A DNA stretch of 64,000 bases from Paenibacillus psychroresistens. GTDB taxonomy: Bacteria; Bacillota; Bacilli; Paenibacillales; NBRC-103111. Shown here piece after piece: positions 17,868-24,847 of this stretch (its first letter is position 1; each line of letters opens with the position of its first letter). The position numbers and the translations under genes were made by a program. The stretch lies in contig NZ_CP034235.1 of NCBI RefSeq assembly GCF_009728935.1, forward strand, positions 4,130,001 through 4,194,000, in the 5' to 3' direction. The notes beneath the pieces were generated by a model. It did not search any database and had not been told where the DNA came from. It saw nothing but the letters and a program-made list of their open reading frames with translations.

Positions 17868-19184
17868 TTAGAAATCGTCGTTATTTGCTGCATCCTGAGC
17901 TTTTTGTACACTGTCCAGCATAGCCTTAGGTGTGACTTTTCCGCCAATTAATTTTTGAATTCCTTCACTGATCGCCGTAGTTACATCAGGCTTAACCAAA
18001 GAATCGAATGCTGGGAAAGCGCCGCTTGCTTTATTGCCTACTGCAATAATTTCTTTCACTAGATCAGAAGCTTTGGCATTAGCCAATTTCTTGCTGTCTA
18101 CTTTCATGGAAGGCAATACGCCGTCTGCTTCAAGTCCGCGAATTTGCATATCGTCATTGTACATGTTCTTAATAAACGATTTAACAACAGCTAATTGCGT
18201 TTTGTCTTTTTTAATTTTTGCCGAGAATCCATAACCGTTGGAGAAGCCACCGTTTACTGCTGTTTGGCTGCCTTTTCCGTTAACCACTGATCCCAATGAG
18301 AAATAACCTACTTTGTTTGTTAAATCCCCAGCTTGTTTAGGATCTGCGAATACGCTGGAAGCCCATGATCCGTCATACATCAAGATCGCTTCGCCACGAA
18401 TGATTTGGTTGCGCTGTTCGGCATAATCCAAACCAAGTTCGCCTTCTTTAAAGTAGCCTTTTTTCACCCAATCTTGGTACTTGGTAAAAGCTGCTACCAT
18501 TTCAGGACTATTCCATTTGGTTTTACCTGTTGAGAAACCATCCGTAAAATTAGGTCCTGCATAGCGAGCCCACAAAGTATTGGCTGTCATTAACGGTACC
18601 CATGCAGCTTTGGAAGCTTGTGCAAAAGGCGTTTTCCCGTCTTTTTTAATCGTATCAGCCAATTTCTCAAGTTCAGCTACTGTTGTTGGAACTTTCAAAT
18701 TTTTGGCTTTAAAGTAATCTTTATTGTAGAAGTAACCTTCTTGGTAGCCGCCGATAGGCAAACCATATACTTTTCCACCTACTGTAAATTCGCCCAATGA
18801 AATAAATTTATCCTGTAGACCAAGTTCCTTCAGAATCGGTGTAAGATCCAACAGCCTTTCTGCTTCAACATACAACTGAGTGTCAGCTCCACCAAATAGA
18901 TCGAAAATTGCAGGAGGTCTGTTAACTACCATTTCAGAACGCAATTTTTCTTTGCGGTTAACGTCTGAATCCACACCGTCTAGTTTGAATTTAATACCTG
19001 GAACATCTTTTGAAACCTTTTTCAAAACATCATTTAGGATATTGAGACGTTGTTGTTTCGCCTCGCCCAATTGGGTGTGTCTTACAACCATGGTAATTGT
19101 TTTTGTTGCTGCACCAGCCGTACCTAAGGCCGTTGTCGCCACAAGGATCGTGCTGAGTGCAGTGACTAGAAGACTTTTTTTCAT
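17868..19184 (-). CDS. Sugar-binding protein of ABC importer, without lipobox
   Basis: 438 aa, extracellular solute-binding protein family 1: residues from about 27 (TKTITMVVRH) and motifs such as GQ/GKVYGLPIGGYQEGYFYNKDYF and AILMYDGSWASS. It captures a sugar and delivers it to the permease pair downstream. The signal peptide (MKKSLLVTALSTILVATTAL, then GTAGAA) contains no Cys. It should therefore be cut by signal peptidase I rather than lipid-anchored, which is unusual for a Gram-positive binding protein. Shine-Dalgarno AGGAGGTCC. Substrate not predictable. Confidence 0.9.
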   Translation of the reverse strand: MKKSLLVTALSTILVATTALGTAGAATKTITMVVRHTQLGEAKQQRLNILNDVLKKVSKDVPGIKFKLDGVDSDVNRKEKLRSEMVVNRPPAIFDLFGGADTQLYVEAERLLDLTPILKELGLQDKFISLGEFTVGGKVYGLPIGGYQEGYFYNKDYFKAKNLKVPTTVAELEKLADTIKKDGKTPFAQASKAAWVPLMTANTLWARYAGPNFTDGFSTGKTKWNSPEMVAAFTKYQDWVKKGYFKEGELGLDYAEQRNQIIRGEAILMYDGSWASSVFADPKQAGDLTNKVGYFSLGSVVNGKGSQTAVNGGFSNGYGFSAKIKKDKTQLAVVKSFIKNMYNDDMQIRGLEADGVLPSMKVDSKKLANAKASDLVKEIIAVGNKASGAFPAFDSLVKPDVTTAISEGIQKLIGGKVTPKAMLDSVQKAQDAANNDDF

Positions 19185-19316
19185 AAATAGTGGACCTCCT
19201 AATAGGTTTTATGTACTACTTAAGAATAAAATTATTAGTGAATTTTGACTAGGTGTACATTTCGATTATAGAGGGAGAAAATCATCTAATAATGGAAGTC
19301 TTAGACATTTTTATGC

Positions 19317-19351
19317 AAAAAACCGAAAGGCTAAAAGCCGTCCGGTTCTTT
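19317..19351 (-). terminator. Intrinsic terminator of a lost gene
   Basis: Minus-strand arms AACCGgacGGC / GCCtttCGGTT followed by TTTTT. It lies 39 nt after the stop of the gene fragment at 19390-19548 and probably was that gene's terminator. Confidence 0.6.
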
Positions 19352-19389
19352 GCAATCAACCCATTAGCTAGCTTTGTTAAATGCTCCCT

Positions 19390-19548
19390 TTAATTCGTGA
19401 ATATAATCAAATCGCCGATTACAGCAGCCGTTGCAGCCGTATTGCCTGCTTTCAGTTGAATGGATATTCCATCACCCGAATCTATTGTTGTAGGAATTGT
19501 GATCGGAAATGTCGTCGATCCGTTCGAATCAGTAACAGCCCCACTAGC
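19390..19548 (-). pseudogene. 3' fragment of an unidentified gene
   Basis: An open frame of 52 codons directly after a stop, with no start codon. It reads Thr/Ser/Gly-rich beta-type sequence (TFPITIPTTIDSGDGISIQL) and ends IIFTN. The composition resembles the C-terminal end of a secreted or exosporium/phage-tail surface protein. A fitting terminator follows. The rest of this 477-nt intergenic stretch holds only the promoter region of the importer operon. Confidence 0.45.
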
Positions 19549-19661
19549 TCATTTTCTTAACGAGTGCCGCACTAGGGGTATATGAAATATATTGCTTAAT
19601 GCATTAAAAACCTATTATTCGGAGAAACTTTTTCCATACCGAAGAAATGGGGTTTTAGATA

Positions 19662-20240
19662 ATGACAAAAGAACAACAAGATATATTTGAACATTTAAGG
19701 CAAGCTGTAAAAGAACAAACAAGTGAAATGTTAGATTATTGGATAAAATATTCAAATGCGAACACTTGGCAGTTCTGGGTAAATTTAGCTTTATTTGTAC
19801 TTCCATTAATTGCACTATATTTTCTGATTGATAAAAGGAAAGCATTGCAATTTGGTTTCTTTGGATTTAATGTCCACGTTTGGTTCACATGTATCGACGA
19901 ATTCGGTACGCGTTACGGTCTTTGGGCCTATCCATACAAATTATCCCCATTTATGCCAACGAATTTCGCTTTAGACGCTTCCTTTCTCCCAGTTGCTTGC
20001 ATGCTTGTTTATCAATGGACTGTGAATCACCAAAAAAATCGTTACCTATATTTGACCATCCTTGGTCTATTCATCTCATTTATTTTCAAGCCCTTTATGT
20101 CCTGGCTTGATCTGTTCAAAATATATGAATGGATGAACTATACCTATTTGCTCTGTGGTTACTTGATCATTATGTTAATCTCAATTTGGATTACTGCTTT
20201 CTTCTTACATCTTCAAAAGTCTACGACCGATCGCTCATAA
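19662..20240 (+). CDS. CBO0543-family membrane protein
   Basis: 192 aa with a cytosolic N-terminus (about 40 residues) and then five predicted membrane helices. The pattern FGFNVHVWFTCIDEFGTRYGLWAYPYKLSPF is characteristic of the CBO0543 family of Bacillales/Clostridia membrane proteins, whose function is unknown. Single gene; the start of the accessory stretch that includes the agr-like island. Confidence 0.8.
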   Translation: MTKEQQDIFEHLRQAVKEQTSEMLDYWIKYSNANTWQFWVNLALFVLPLIALYFLIDKRKALQFGFFGFNVHVWFTCIDEFGTRYGLWAYPYKLSPFMPTNFALDASFLPVACMLVYQWTVNHQKNRYLYLTILGLFISFIFKPFMSWLDLFKIYEWMNYTYLLCGYLIIMLISIWITAFFLHLQKSTTDRS

Positions 20241-20308
20241 ACGCATAAACATTAACTTCCCAGTAAATAATAATTTAATAAAATGTCCATAGAACAGGAG
20301 TCCAGCCA

Positions 20309-20473
20309 ATGACTGAAGAAAATAAAAATGATGATCATGATAAAGAGTTTTATGAAAATGTAGCGAAAGCAGCTAATTTTGTTAATGAGCGGCTACATGA
20401 CTCCTTTGCACCTGGAGCTTTTAATACGACGGTTCCAGAATCATCAGAAGTTGATAAGGAGAAGAAAAAGTAA
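20309..20473 (+). CDS. Small acidic protein, 54 aa (paralogue 1)
   Basis: The pattern MTE-N...KEFY-NV-K-A--VN-RLH-S-A-G--N-TV is shared with the 65-aa product at 25333-25530. Upstream DNA is shared too (CCAGTAAATAnTAATTnAATAAA), as is the downstream terminator type (CCCCCTGTGAAGGGGG). Soluble, very charged, Lys-rich end. A CAGGAG Shine-Dalgarno lies 11 nt upstream. No known family. The two copies bracket the agr-like island. Confidence 0.7.
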   Translation: MTEENKNDDHDKEFYENVAKAANFVNERLHDSFAPGAFNTTVPESSEVDKEKKK

Positions 20474-20478
20474 TATTC

Positions 20479-20500
20479 GCCCCCTGTGAAGGGGGCTTTT
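20479..20500 (+). terminator. Intrinsic terminator
   Basis: GCCCCC-TGTGAA-GGGGGC followed by TTTTT. Confidence 0.92.
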
Positions 20501-20535
20501 TACTTGTCTCATACCCATTAACGAACAAATTACAG

Positions 20536-20564
20536 TTGTGTAACCGTTAGTTACGTTGTATAAT
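20536..20564 (+). promoter_or_regulatory. Promoter and likely operator of the XRE regulator
   Basis: TTGTGT (20536-20541), a 17-nt spacer and TATAAT (20559-20564). The inverted repeat GTAAC-CGTTA-GTTAC (20540-20554) fills the spacer, the expected place for an autorepressing XRE protein. Confidence 0.65.
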
Positions 20565-20616
20565 CAAAAAGTGATTAAAATTAATATACATAATTAATTT
20601 TTTAGGAGTGAATAGA

Positions 20617-21030
20617 TTGTCAGATATCTTCCATGAACGGTTTACTGAATTAATGGATAAAAAAGGCTGGAATCAAGACGTGGGAGCTCTTAAGTTCGGG
20701 GTTTCTCGTGTAAGTATCTCTAAATATATGGGCAAAGGCAAAGATAGATCATTACCTGGGTATGATCTATTAATTAAAATAGCAAATACATTTAACGTAT
20801 CCGTAGATTACATGCTTGGTAGGACTGACGAACCATTTGAACTATATAAAAGTGAGAACGGTCAAAGTCTTGAAGAAGAGAAAAGTCTTTCAGATTTCAT
20901 GGTTCAAGCTGAAATGATGCTGCATGAAAATGCGAATATCGAAGATGCAGTCTTAAAAAACATATTACGTTATATGAAATTTACTTTTGAAGAAAAAATG
21001 AACGAGAAGAAAAATAATATTAATACCTAA
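20617..21030 (+). CDS. XRE-family HTH repressor
   Basis: 137 aa from a TTG start at 20617: the AGGAG at 20604-20608 gives 8-nt spacing to it, whereas the in-frame GTG at 20608 overlaps that Shine-Dalgarno. The N-terminal Cro/C1-type HTH (about residues 1-65; FGVSRVSISKYMGKG, then LPGYDLLIKIANTFNVSVDYMLG) is followed by an acidic helical tail. With the short gene after it, it recalls ImmR-ImmA pairs of integrative elements, though the partner here is degenerate. Probably represses its own promoter. Confidence 0.88.
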   Translation: MSDIFHERFTELMDKKGWNQDVGALKFGVSRVSISKYMGKGKDRSLPGYDLLIKIANTFNVSVDYMLGRTDEPFELYKSENGQSLEEEKSLSDFMVQAEMMLHENANIEDAVLKNILRYMKFTFEEKMNEKKNNINT

Positions 21031-21214
21031 CAGCTTAAAGTGAAGTGCAAATATAATTGGGATTGTGATATACTGGTAATAGATAACAATTAAGGGATTT
21101 GATCAATACTCTCTTACACAAATGCTTTGCTACCTCCATGAGCCTTACTCAATTATCGAGAGAATCTAAACAGTTTTTTACAGAATAATAAACCACTATA
21201 AAGGGGATTTGATC

Positions 21215-21577
21215 ATGGAGGGCAAAACGATTGAGGAATTACTGAAAGAAGTCGGGGAAAATTCCCCTTTCAAAATATCTAAACACTTAGGAGTGCACGT
21301 TGAATATAAAGACATTTTGGGCGATGTAGTCGGTATGTATATACCGGGCAAGGTTAGTATTTTTTTTATTAATTCTAGTGAAGAATATGAAGTTCAGGAA
21401 AAAGTATGTTTTCAACTATTAGCGAAATTCATTGGCAACAAAGAGTTGAGTTCATGCATAACTAAACAAGATATTCTACACATGGATCGCTCACACCAGA
21501 TATTAACTCGTATGAAAAACTTTATACTCAACACTAAATTTGCACCTCTGATCGTCGGTATGACAATAAATAAGTAA
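21215..21577 (+). CDS. ImmA/IrrE-like protein lacking the HExxH site
   Basis: 120 aa. The ATG at 21215 has AAGGGG eight nt upstream; a TTG at 21209 is a poorer choice. The middle (HLGVHVEYKDILGDVVGMYIPGKVSIFFINSS) follows the beta-sheet pattern of ImmA/IrrE metalloproteases. Where HExxH should come the sequence reads EVQEKVCFQLLAKFIG, without the zinc ligands. If related, it would be a catalytically dead anti-repressor or adaptor of the XRE protein. The relationship is inferred from order and pattern, not certain. Confidence 0.5.
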   Translation: MEGKTIEELLKEVGENSPFKISKHLGVHVEYKDILGDVVGMYIPGKVSIFFINSSEEYEVQEKVCFQLLAKFIGNKELSSCITKQDILHMDRSHQILTRMKNFILNTKFAPLIVGMTINK

Positions 21578-21580
21578 ATA

Positions 21581-21614
21581 AAAAAGCGGCTCTTGTTAAA
21601 GGAGTCGCTTTTGT
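21581..21614. terminator. Bidirectional terminator between XRE/ImmA-like and agr operons
   Basis: Arms AAAAGCGGCTC / GGAGTCGCTTTT, with A-run and T-run. Its left boundary is 4 nt after the ImmA-like stop and its right boundary 9 nt from the agrD stop, so it ends both convergent units. Confidence 0.85.
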
Positions 21615-21622
21615 TGTCTTAA

Positions 21623-21742
21623 CTAAAGTAATTCCTGTGGAATTTCTTGTCTGTGGCAAAAAATATAACATCCAGTTTTTGCTAAAGTTTTTGAAGTTCT
21701 CGTAAGATATCTGTTTGAAATTTTCGCTAGAATCTGCTTCAT
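21623..21742 (-). CDS. agrD: AgrD-like autoinducing peptide precursor, 39 aa
   Basis: A typical AgrD in three parts. Residues 1-24 are a basic amphipathic leader (MKQILAKISNRY...), residues 25-29 are the core CYIFC, and residues 30-39 are the C-terminal recruiting segment HRQEIPQELL, which lines up with the EVPKEL-type tail of staphylococcal AgrD. The expected peptide has a five-residue thiolactone ring from Cys25 to residue 29, as in CDFIM of S. aureus type I. AGGAGG lies 7 nt before the ATG, 14 nt after agrB. A longer 70-aa frame starting 4 nt earlier reads through the terminator and is the decoy. AgrB in the same operon is the expected processing protease. Confidence 0.85.
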   Translation of the reverse strand: MKQILAKISNRYLTRTSKTLAKTGCYIFCHRQEIPQELL

Positions 21743-21756
21743 TCATGTTCCTCCTA

Positions 21757-22302
21757 TTACCAGTTTATGCGATCCAGCCACTTCTCGAAGATAGGTACTG
21801 TTGTAACCGATTGAGCGAAAAGTGCGATACTTAACACTGAGGAATGAAATATAAAATCAGTGCTAACTATCAAGATTGCAATACATTTCAAAATAAAATA
21901 ATTTTCTTTTTTCATCTTACTTTGTTTTATACCGCTTGGAGCGTAGATTGCTAGAAAGCCAATCGACAAGGCATTAAGTACTAGTCCATTATACCAATAC
22001 TCCATAGGAGTGTATACGCAAATCGCTATTATTACAACGGAAATTACATTGCATAAAGCAGATGATCTTAAATGCATGCCTCCACTAAAATACCTAAGTA
22101 CTGGAAATGCAAAAGACGCAATTAACGTGTCAAGAAAATGCCCTGTTAATGCCCCGACTACTAGCATAGAACCGATTACAATTACTGCATTTATCAATGC
22201 GATTAGAGCAAATCTTAACACCTCTATCGAAGATGACTCTGGATCGTTCCTTCGAATGCTTTGAGCAATATTATCAGCCAATCTATATACTATTGGGGTC
22301 AT
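21757..22302 (-). CDS. agrB: AgrB-like peptide-processing membrane protease
   Basis: 181 aa with about five membrane helices. The catalytic set is present with exact family spacing: R70, H77 and C84 in LRYFSGGMHLRSSALC. AgrB cuts the C-terminal part from AgrD and forms the thiolactone intermediate in the membrane. Its ATG overlaps the stop of the sensor-like gene (ATGA) and it is followed by agrD, so the three are co-translated. Family identity is firm. Confidence 0.92.
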   Translation of the reverse strand: MTPIVYRLADNIAQSIRRNDPESSSIEVLRFALIALINAVIVIGSMLVVGALTGHFLDTLIASFAFPVLRYFSGGMHLRSSALCNVISVVIIAICVYTPMEYWYNGLVLNALSIGFLAIYAPSGIKQSKMKKENYFILKCIAILIVSTDFIFHSSVLSIALFAQSVTTVPIFEKWLDRINW

Positions 22303-22988
22303 TGTTTTAATTTCCTCTCCTTACCGAATCTATCAACAAGGTCATGCTTATTTTGGGAAAATGAATAGATTAATACCGTAATAAATAATAGTGATACTAC
22401 TGAAATAATTATTCCATTTACACTGTAAATCTTATATTGCTGAGAACTCACTTGTAAAACACTAGTAGCGATAATCAAAAGAATTGCCCAAACATAGGTA
22501 GATTTTTTCAAGAAACTTCTCCCCGAGAACCTGCTAACAACGAAAGTAAATCCTATTTTATATTTCACTAATATTAAACTTATTGCGATAAATATAATGC
22601 TGACCACCGCATGCAATGATATGAAATGTCTTATGTTTTCATCTAAGCTATCCGCCGACATTAATTTCAAACCGAAGGCAGCTGACGTGATGGACGCTTC
22701 AACAACCGCCACGCCTACTGAGACCACCACATGAATTATTGTTGAGTACAGCAGTGGATATTTCCTTAATAAAGTTAACAATAGAATGAACACCACGGAT
22801 TGCGCTAAAAAGAAATAACTTGAATCTACAACGAATTTAAAATAAACATTTGTAACACCAACACATAAAGCAATCATGGCAATTTGTTTGTCATTTTCCC
22901 TAATTCTTATTTGAAATATTGCAAAAGATAAAATTACAATTGCATATGTCGATATGATCCCAACGATAAACTTTATGTATAAATCCAT
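22299..22988 (-). CDS. AgrC-like membrane sensor without kinase domain
   Basis: 229 aa with six or seven predicted helices, ending in a short basic tail (DRFGKERKLKQ). Length, helix number and place beside agrB match the N-terminal ligand-binding half of AgrC, but HisKA and ATPase domains are absent and no kinase gene follows. The ATG (22988) has GGTGAGGAG just upstream; a GTG one codon earlier is less likely. It overlaps the HTH gene before it (TGATG) and agrB after it (ATGA). It may bind the peptide and pass the signal to the HTH protein directly, or act in export or immunity. Family is by context and topology. Confidence 0.65.
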   Translation of the reverse strand: MDLYIKFIVGIISTYAIVILSFAIFQIRIRENDKQIAMIALCVGVTNVYFKFVVDSSYFFLAQSVVFILLLTLLRKYPLLYSTIIHVVVSVGVAVVEASITSAAFGLKLMSADSLDENIRHFISLHAVVSIIFIAISLILVKYKIGFTFVVSRFSGRSFLKKSTYVWAILLIIATSVLQVSSQQYKIYSVNGIIISVVSLLFITVLIYSFSQNKHDLVDRFGKERKLKQ

Positions 22989-23215
22989 CACTCCTCACCA
23001 TCCCTTTTCATTTTTTTTAAATCTCGTTTTTCTTTGTAGTCTATGATATCGCTCTCGATCCAAATTGGGCCGCTTGCCAATACTTGTATTGGTTCAGGAA
23101 ATCCCTTCAATGCTCGAGCGCCAGGTACGGACGTTGTTTTAATTTCTAATATATCTGAAACTTCTTTAGAGCCGCACAATGGAGGAATTTCAATAGGTAG
23201 TCTCTTTCTTCCCAT
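22988..23215 (-). CDS. AlpA/excisionase-like HTH DNA-binding protein
   Basis: 75 aa. A winged MerR/AlpA-type HTH: LCGSKEVSDILEIKTTSVPGA (helices), GFPEPIQVLASGPIWIESDII (wing and the typical W..SDI segment), then a highly basic tail (KEKRDLKKMKR) of the kind that could touch DNA or a membrane partner. GAAAGGATT Shine-Dalgarno. First gene of the agr-like operon. Three copies of a 15-bp palindrome in its promoter region are its most likely operators. It stands where AgrA would be expected functionally, but has no receiver domain. Confidence 0.75.
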   Translation of the reverse strand: MGRKRLPIEIPPLCGSKEVSDILEIKTTSVPGARALKGFPEPIQVLASGPIWIESDIIDYKEKRDLKKMKRDGEE

Positions 23216-23228
23216 CTAATCAATCCTT

Positions 23229-23243
23229 TCATACTTTATATGA
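23229..23243. promoter_or_regulatory. Operator copy 1 (TCATACTTTATATGA)
   Basis: Imperfect 15-bp palindrome lying around the expected transcription start of the agr-like operon, 14 nt before the HTH start codon. Confidence 0.7.
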
Positions 23244-23247
23244 AATT

Positions 23248-23276
23248 ATTATCATACTTTGTATGAATTTTGTCAA
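23248..23276 (-). promoter_or_regulatory. Promoter of the agr-like operon
   Basis: Minus-strand TTGACA (23276-23271), 17-nt spacer and GATAAT (23253-23248). This is a near-consensus sigma-A promoter whose spacer and -10 are covered by operator copy 2, so repression by a bound protein would be direct. Confidence 0.8.
23252..23266. promoter_or_regulatory. Operator copy 2 (TCATACTTTGTATGA)
   Basis: Palindrome TCATAC-TTT-GTATGA with perfect arms; it overlaps the spacer and -10 of the agr-like operon promoter. Same orientation as copy 1, centre to centre 23 bp. Confidence 0.8.
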
Positions 23277-23301
23277 TATAAAAATAGCATGCTTAATAAG
23301 C

Positions 23302-23310
23302 TGTTATAAT
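23302..23310 (+). promoter_or_regulatory. Extended -10 promoter of the CPBP protease gene
   Basis: TG-T-TATAAT (TG at 23302, TATAAT at 23305-23310) without a clear -35. Operator copy 3 begins at its last base. Confidence 0.6.
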
Positions 23311-23324
23311 CATATAAAGTATGA
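23310..23324. promoter_or_regulatory. Operator copy 3 (TCATATAAAGTATGA)
   Basis: Exact reverse complement of copy 1. It lies from the -10 to about +8 of the divergent protease gene, so the same protein would control both directions. Confidence 0.75.
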
Positions 23325-23374
23325 TTAAATTAAACTAGTAAAAACAATTAGTGCTTTTTAGAAAGGATATCTCA

Positions 23375-24049
23375 ATGATCAATCACATTTTAGTTTTTTT
23401 ATTTTTAATCGTTGTTCGAATCTATGTATTCTTCGATACAAAAAGATTAAAAGAGGCCATTGATCCAGCTGCCAAAGAAAAAACCTACTATAAACTATTC
23501 GCCGTCTACTGGGGAACCGTCATTTGCCTCATGCTCTTTTCGGACCTTCCTCATTTCTATCCATATGAGATTTTTTTTAACATAACTTGGACGATCCTCG
23601 CCTATCTAGCAGCCATATATATTTTTATTAACCAAGTCATTCCAGTTATTCTGATTTCGTTTAGCAGCAAGTTCAGGGAAATGACATCAGCAAGCTTCGA
23701 TAAAAAGTCTTATGTATTCCCTACCACTACTCGACAGCGCTACATATTCATTATAGTTCCGATTACAGTAGGCATTTGTGAAGAAATTATATTTAGGGGA
23801 TTCTTGTTCCAATACTTCCAAGCTTCTCCTTACGGCTTGAGCGCCTTGTTAAGCTTACTTATATGTACGGTTATATTCGGGCTTGGACATTACCAACAAG
23901 GGTTAAGCGGCATAGTAGAAACGCTGATTCTTGGCTACCTGCTTGGATTCCTTTACCTAGTTACAGGGAGTTTGCTGCTGCCGATTATCATTCATATTCT
24001 GTATGATTTTAAGATACTTTATATTTCGCATAAGCTAAAGAACATCTAG
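23375..24049 (+). CDS. CPBP-family intramembrane metalloprotease
   Basis: 224 aa from the ATG with GAAAGGAT 8 nt upstream; a GTG at 23351 is too early. About seven or eight helices. CPBP (Abi) motifs: EEIIFRGFLF (Glu-Glu and Arg), FGLGHYQQG (metal His) and HILYDF at the end. Such proteases process membrane peptides or confer bacteriocin self-immunity; in S. aureus the relative MroQ promotes Agr peptide maturation. Here it is divergent from the agr-like operon and shares its operators, so a role with AgrD is plausible but unproved. Confidence 0.85.
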   Translation: MINHILVFLFLIVVRIYVFFDTKRLKEAIDPAAKEKTYYKLFAVYWGTVICLMLFSDLPHFYPYEIFFNITWTILAYLAAIYIFINQVIPVILISFSSKFREMTSASFDKKSYVFPTTTRQRYIFIIVPITVGICEEIIFRGFLFQYFQASPYGLSALLSLLICTVIFGLGHYQQGLSGIVETLILGYLLGFLYLVTGSLLLPIIIHILYDFKILYISHKLKNI

Positions 24050-24104
24050 TAAATAATACTCAGTTGTTATAGAAAAGGTAAGGAAAGGATGAAGATCATT
24101 CCAT

Positions 24105-24812
24105 ATGAAATTAATTTTGTTAAAACGAAAACGATTATCCGCCCTACTGATCGTATTATGTTTAATGATTTTGGCAGTTCTTTTGGTGGTCATGTCCAAA
24201 ACGTATTACTCTGAATCCATATTCTATGTAGATCTACATAAATACAAAATGGAGGATCAGCAAGGGAAAATAATTTCCTACCGCAATGGAGAAGCACGGT
24301 CTATCGAAGTACATATCTCCGATCAGGATAGAACGATAATAATAGATGGAATGAAATACTTAATTTATAAAAATCAAGACCCAAACAACTTAAAATATGA
24401 AGTAGTTTACCCTAATGGCCATAAATATGAAGTCGTCGACCAAGCTGGACAGCTAATGAGCTATGACGAAAAGGGTGAATGGGTTCTAGAGGTATACTTG
24501 TACGCAGATAACAAAAGGATTCTCGAAAATGGGGAAGAGATTTACTTGCCTGGTTCGCTTGTTACGATTGCTTATCCAGAGTATCATTCCAAACAAGGAA
24601 GTCTTGTATTATTTGTTCTTTCAATAGTTCTATTAATCTATGGATGGTGCGGTTACCGATTTCGAAAATTTCAGAGCTTCCTATTCACTATTTCGCTACA
24701 TTGGATATGGGTTCAAGACTCTGAACCAAGCGATTTTTATTATTTCATGTGCAAGGTAGGTGGCGTTATAATAATGTGTGGATCCGTCTTCCTCTTTTTA
24801 AAATCATTATAA
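24105..24812 (+). CDS. Membrane-anchored hypothetical protein, 235 aa
   Basis: TM1 at about residues 11-30, then an outside beta-rich region of about 130 residues. That region contains a repeated motif: KYEVVYPNGHKYEVVDQAGQ, and earlier KYKMEDQQGKIISYRNGE. Two C-terminal helices (about 170-190 and 210-232) separated by EPSDFYYFMCKVGG follow; that end recalls DUF6199-type membrane segments. It is 55 nt after the CPBP gene and probably cotranscribed. Function unknown; immunity to or reception of the local peptide is a guess. Confidence 0.65.
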   Translation: MKLILLKRKRLSALLIVLCLMILAVLLVVMSKTYYSESIFYVDLHKYKMEDQQGKIISYRNGEARSIEVHISDQDRTIIIDGMKYLIYKNQDPNNLKYEVVYPNGHKYEVVDQAGQLMSYDEKGEWVLEVYLYADNKRILENGEEIYLPGSLVTIAYPEYHSKQGSLVLFVLSIVLLIYGWCGYRFRKFQSFLFTISLHWIWVQDSEPSDFYYFMCKVGGVIIMCGSVFLFLKSL

Positions 24813-24847
24813 AACTGTGTCTTTGGATGATGAAACCATTTCAGGCT

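Noticed and set aside
21092..21191. Short TTG frame beginning in a copy of the AAGGGATTTGATCA sequence before the ImmA-like gene
   Set aside because: The Shine-Dalgarno is too close to the TTG and the product looks random; the repeated sequence itself is only 14 nt.
21534..21746. 70-aa frame at the end of the agr-like operon
   Set aside because: It runs through the terminator and into the convergent gene; the overlapping 39-codon frame has the AgrD pattern and better Shine-Dalgarno spacing.
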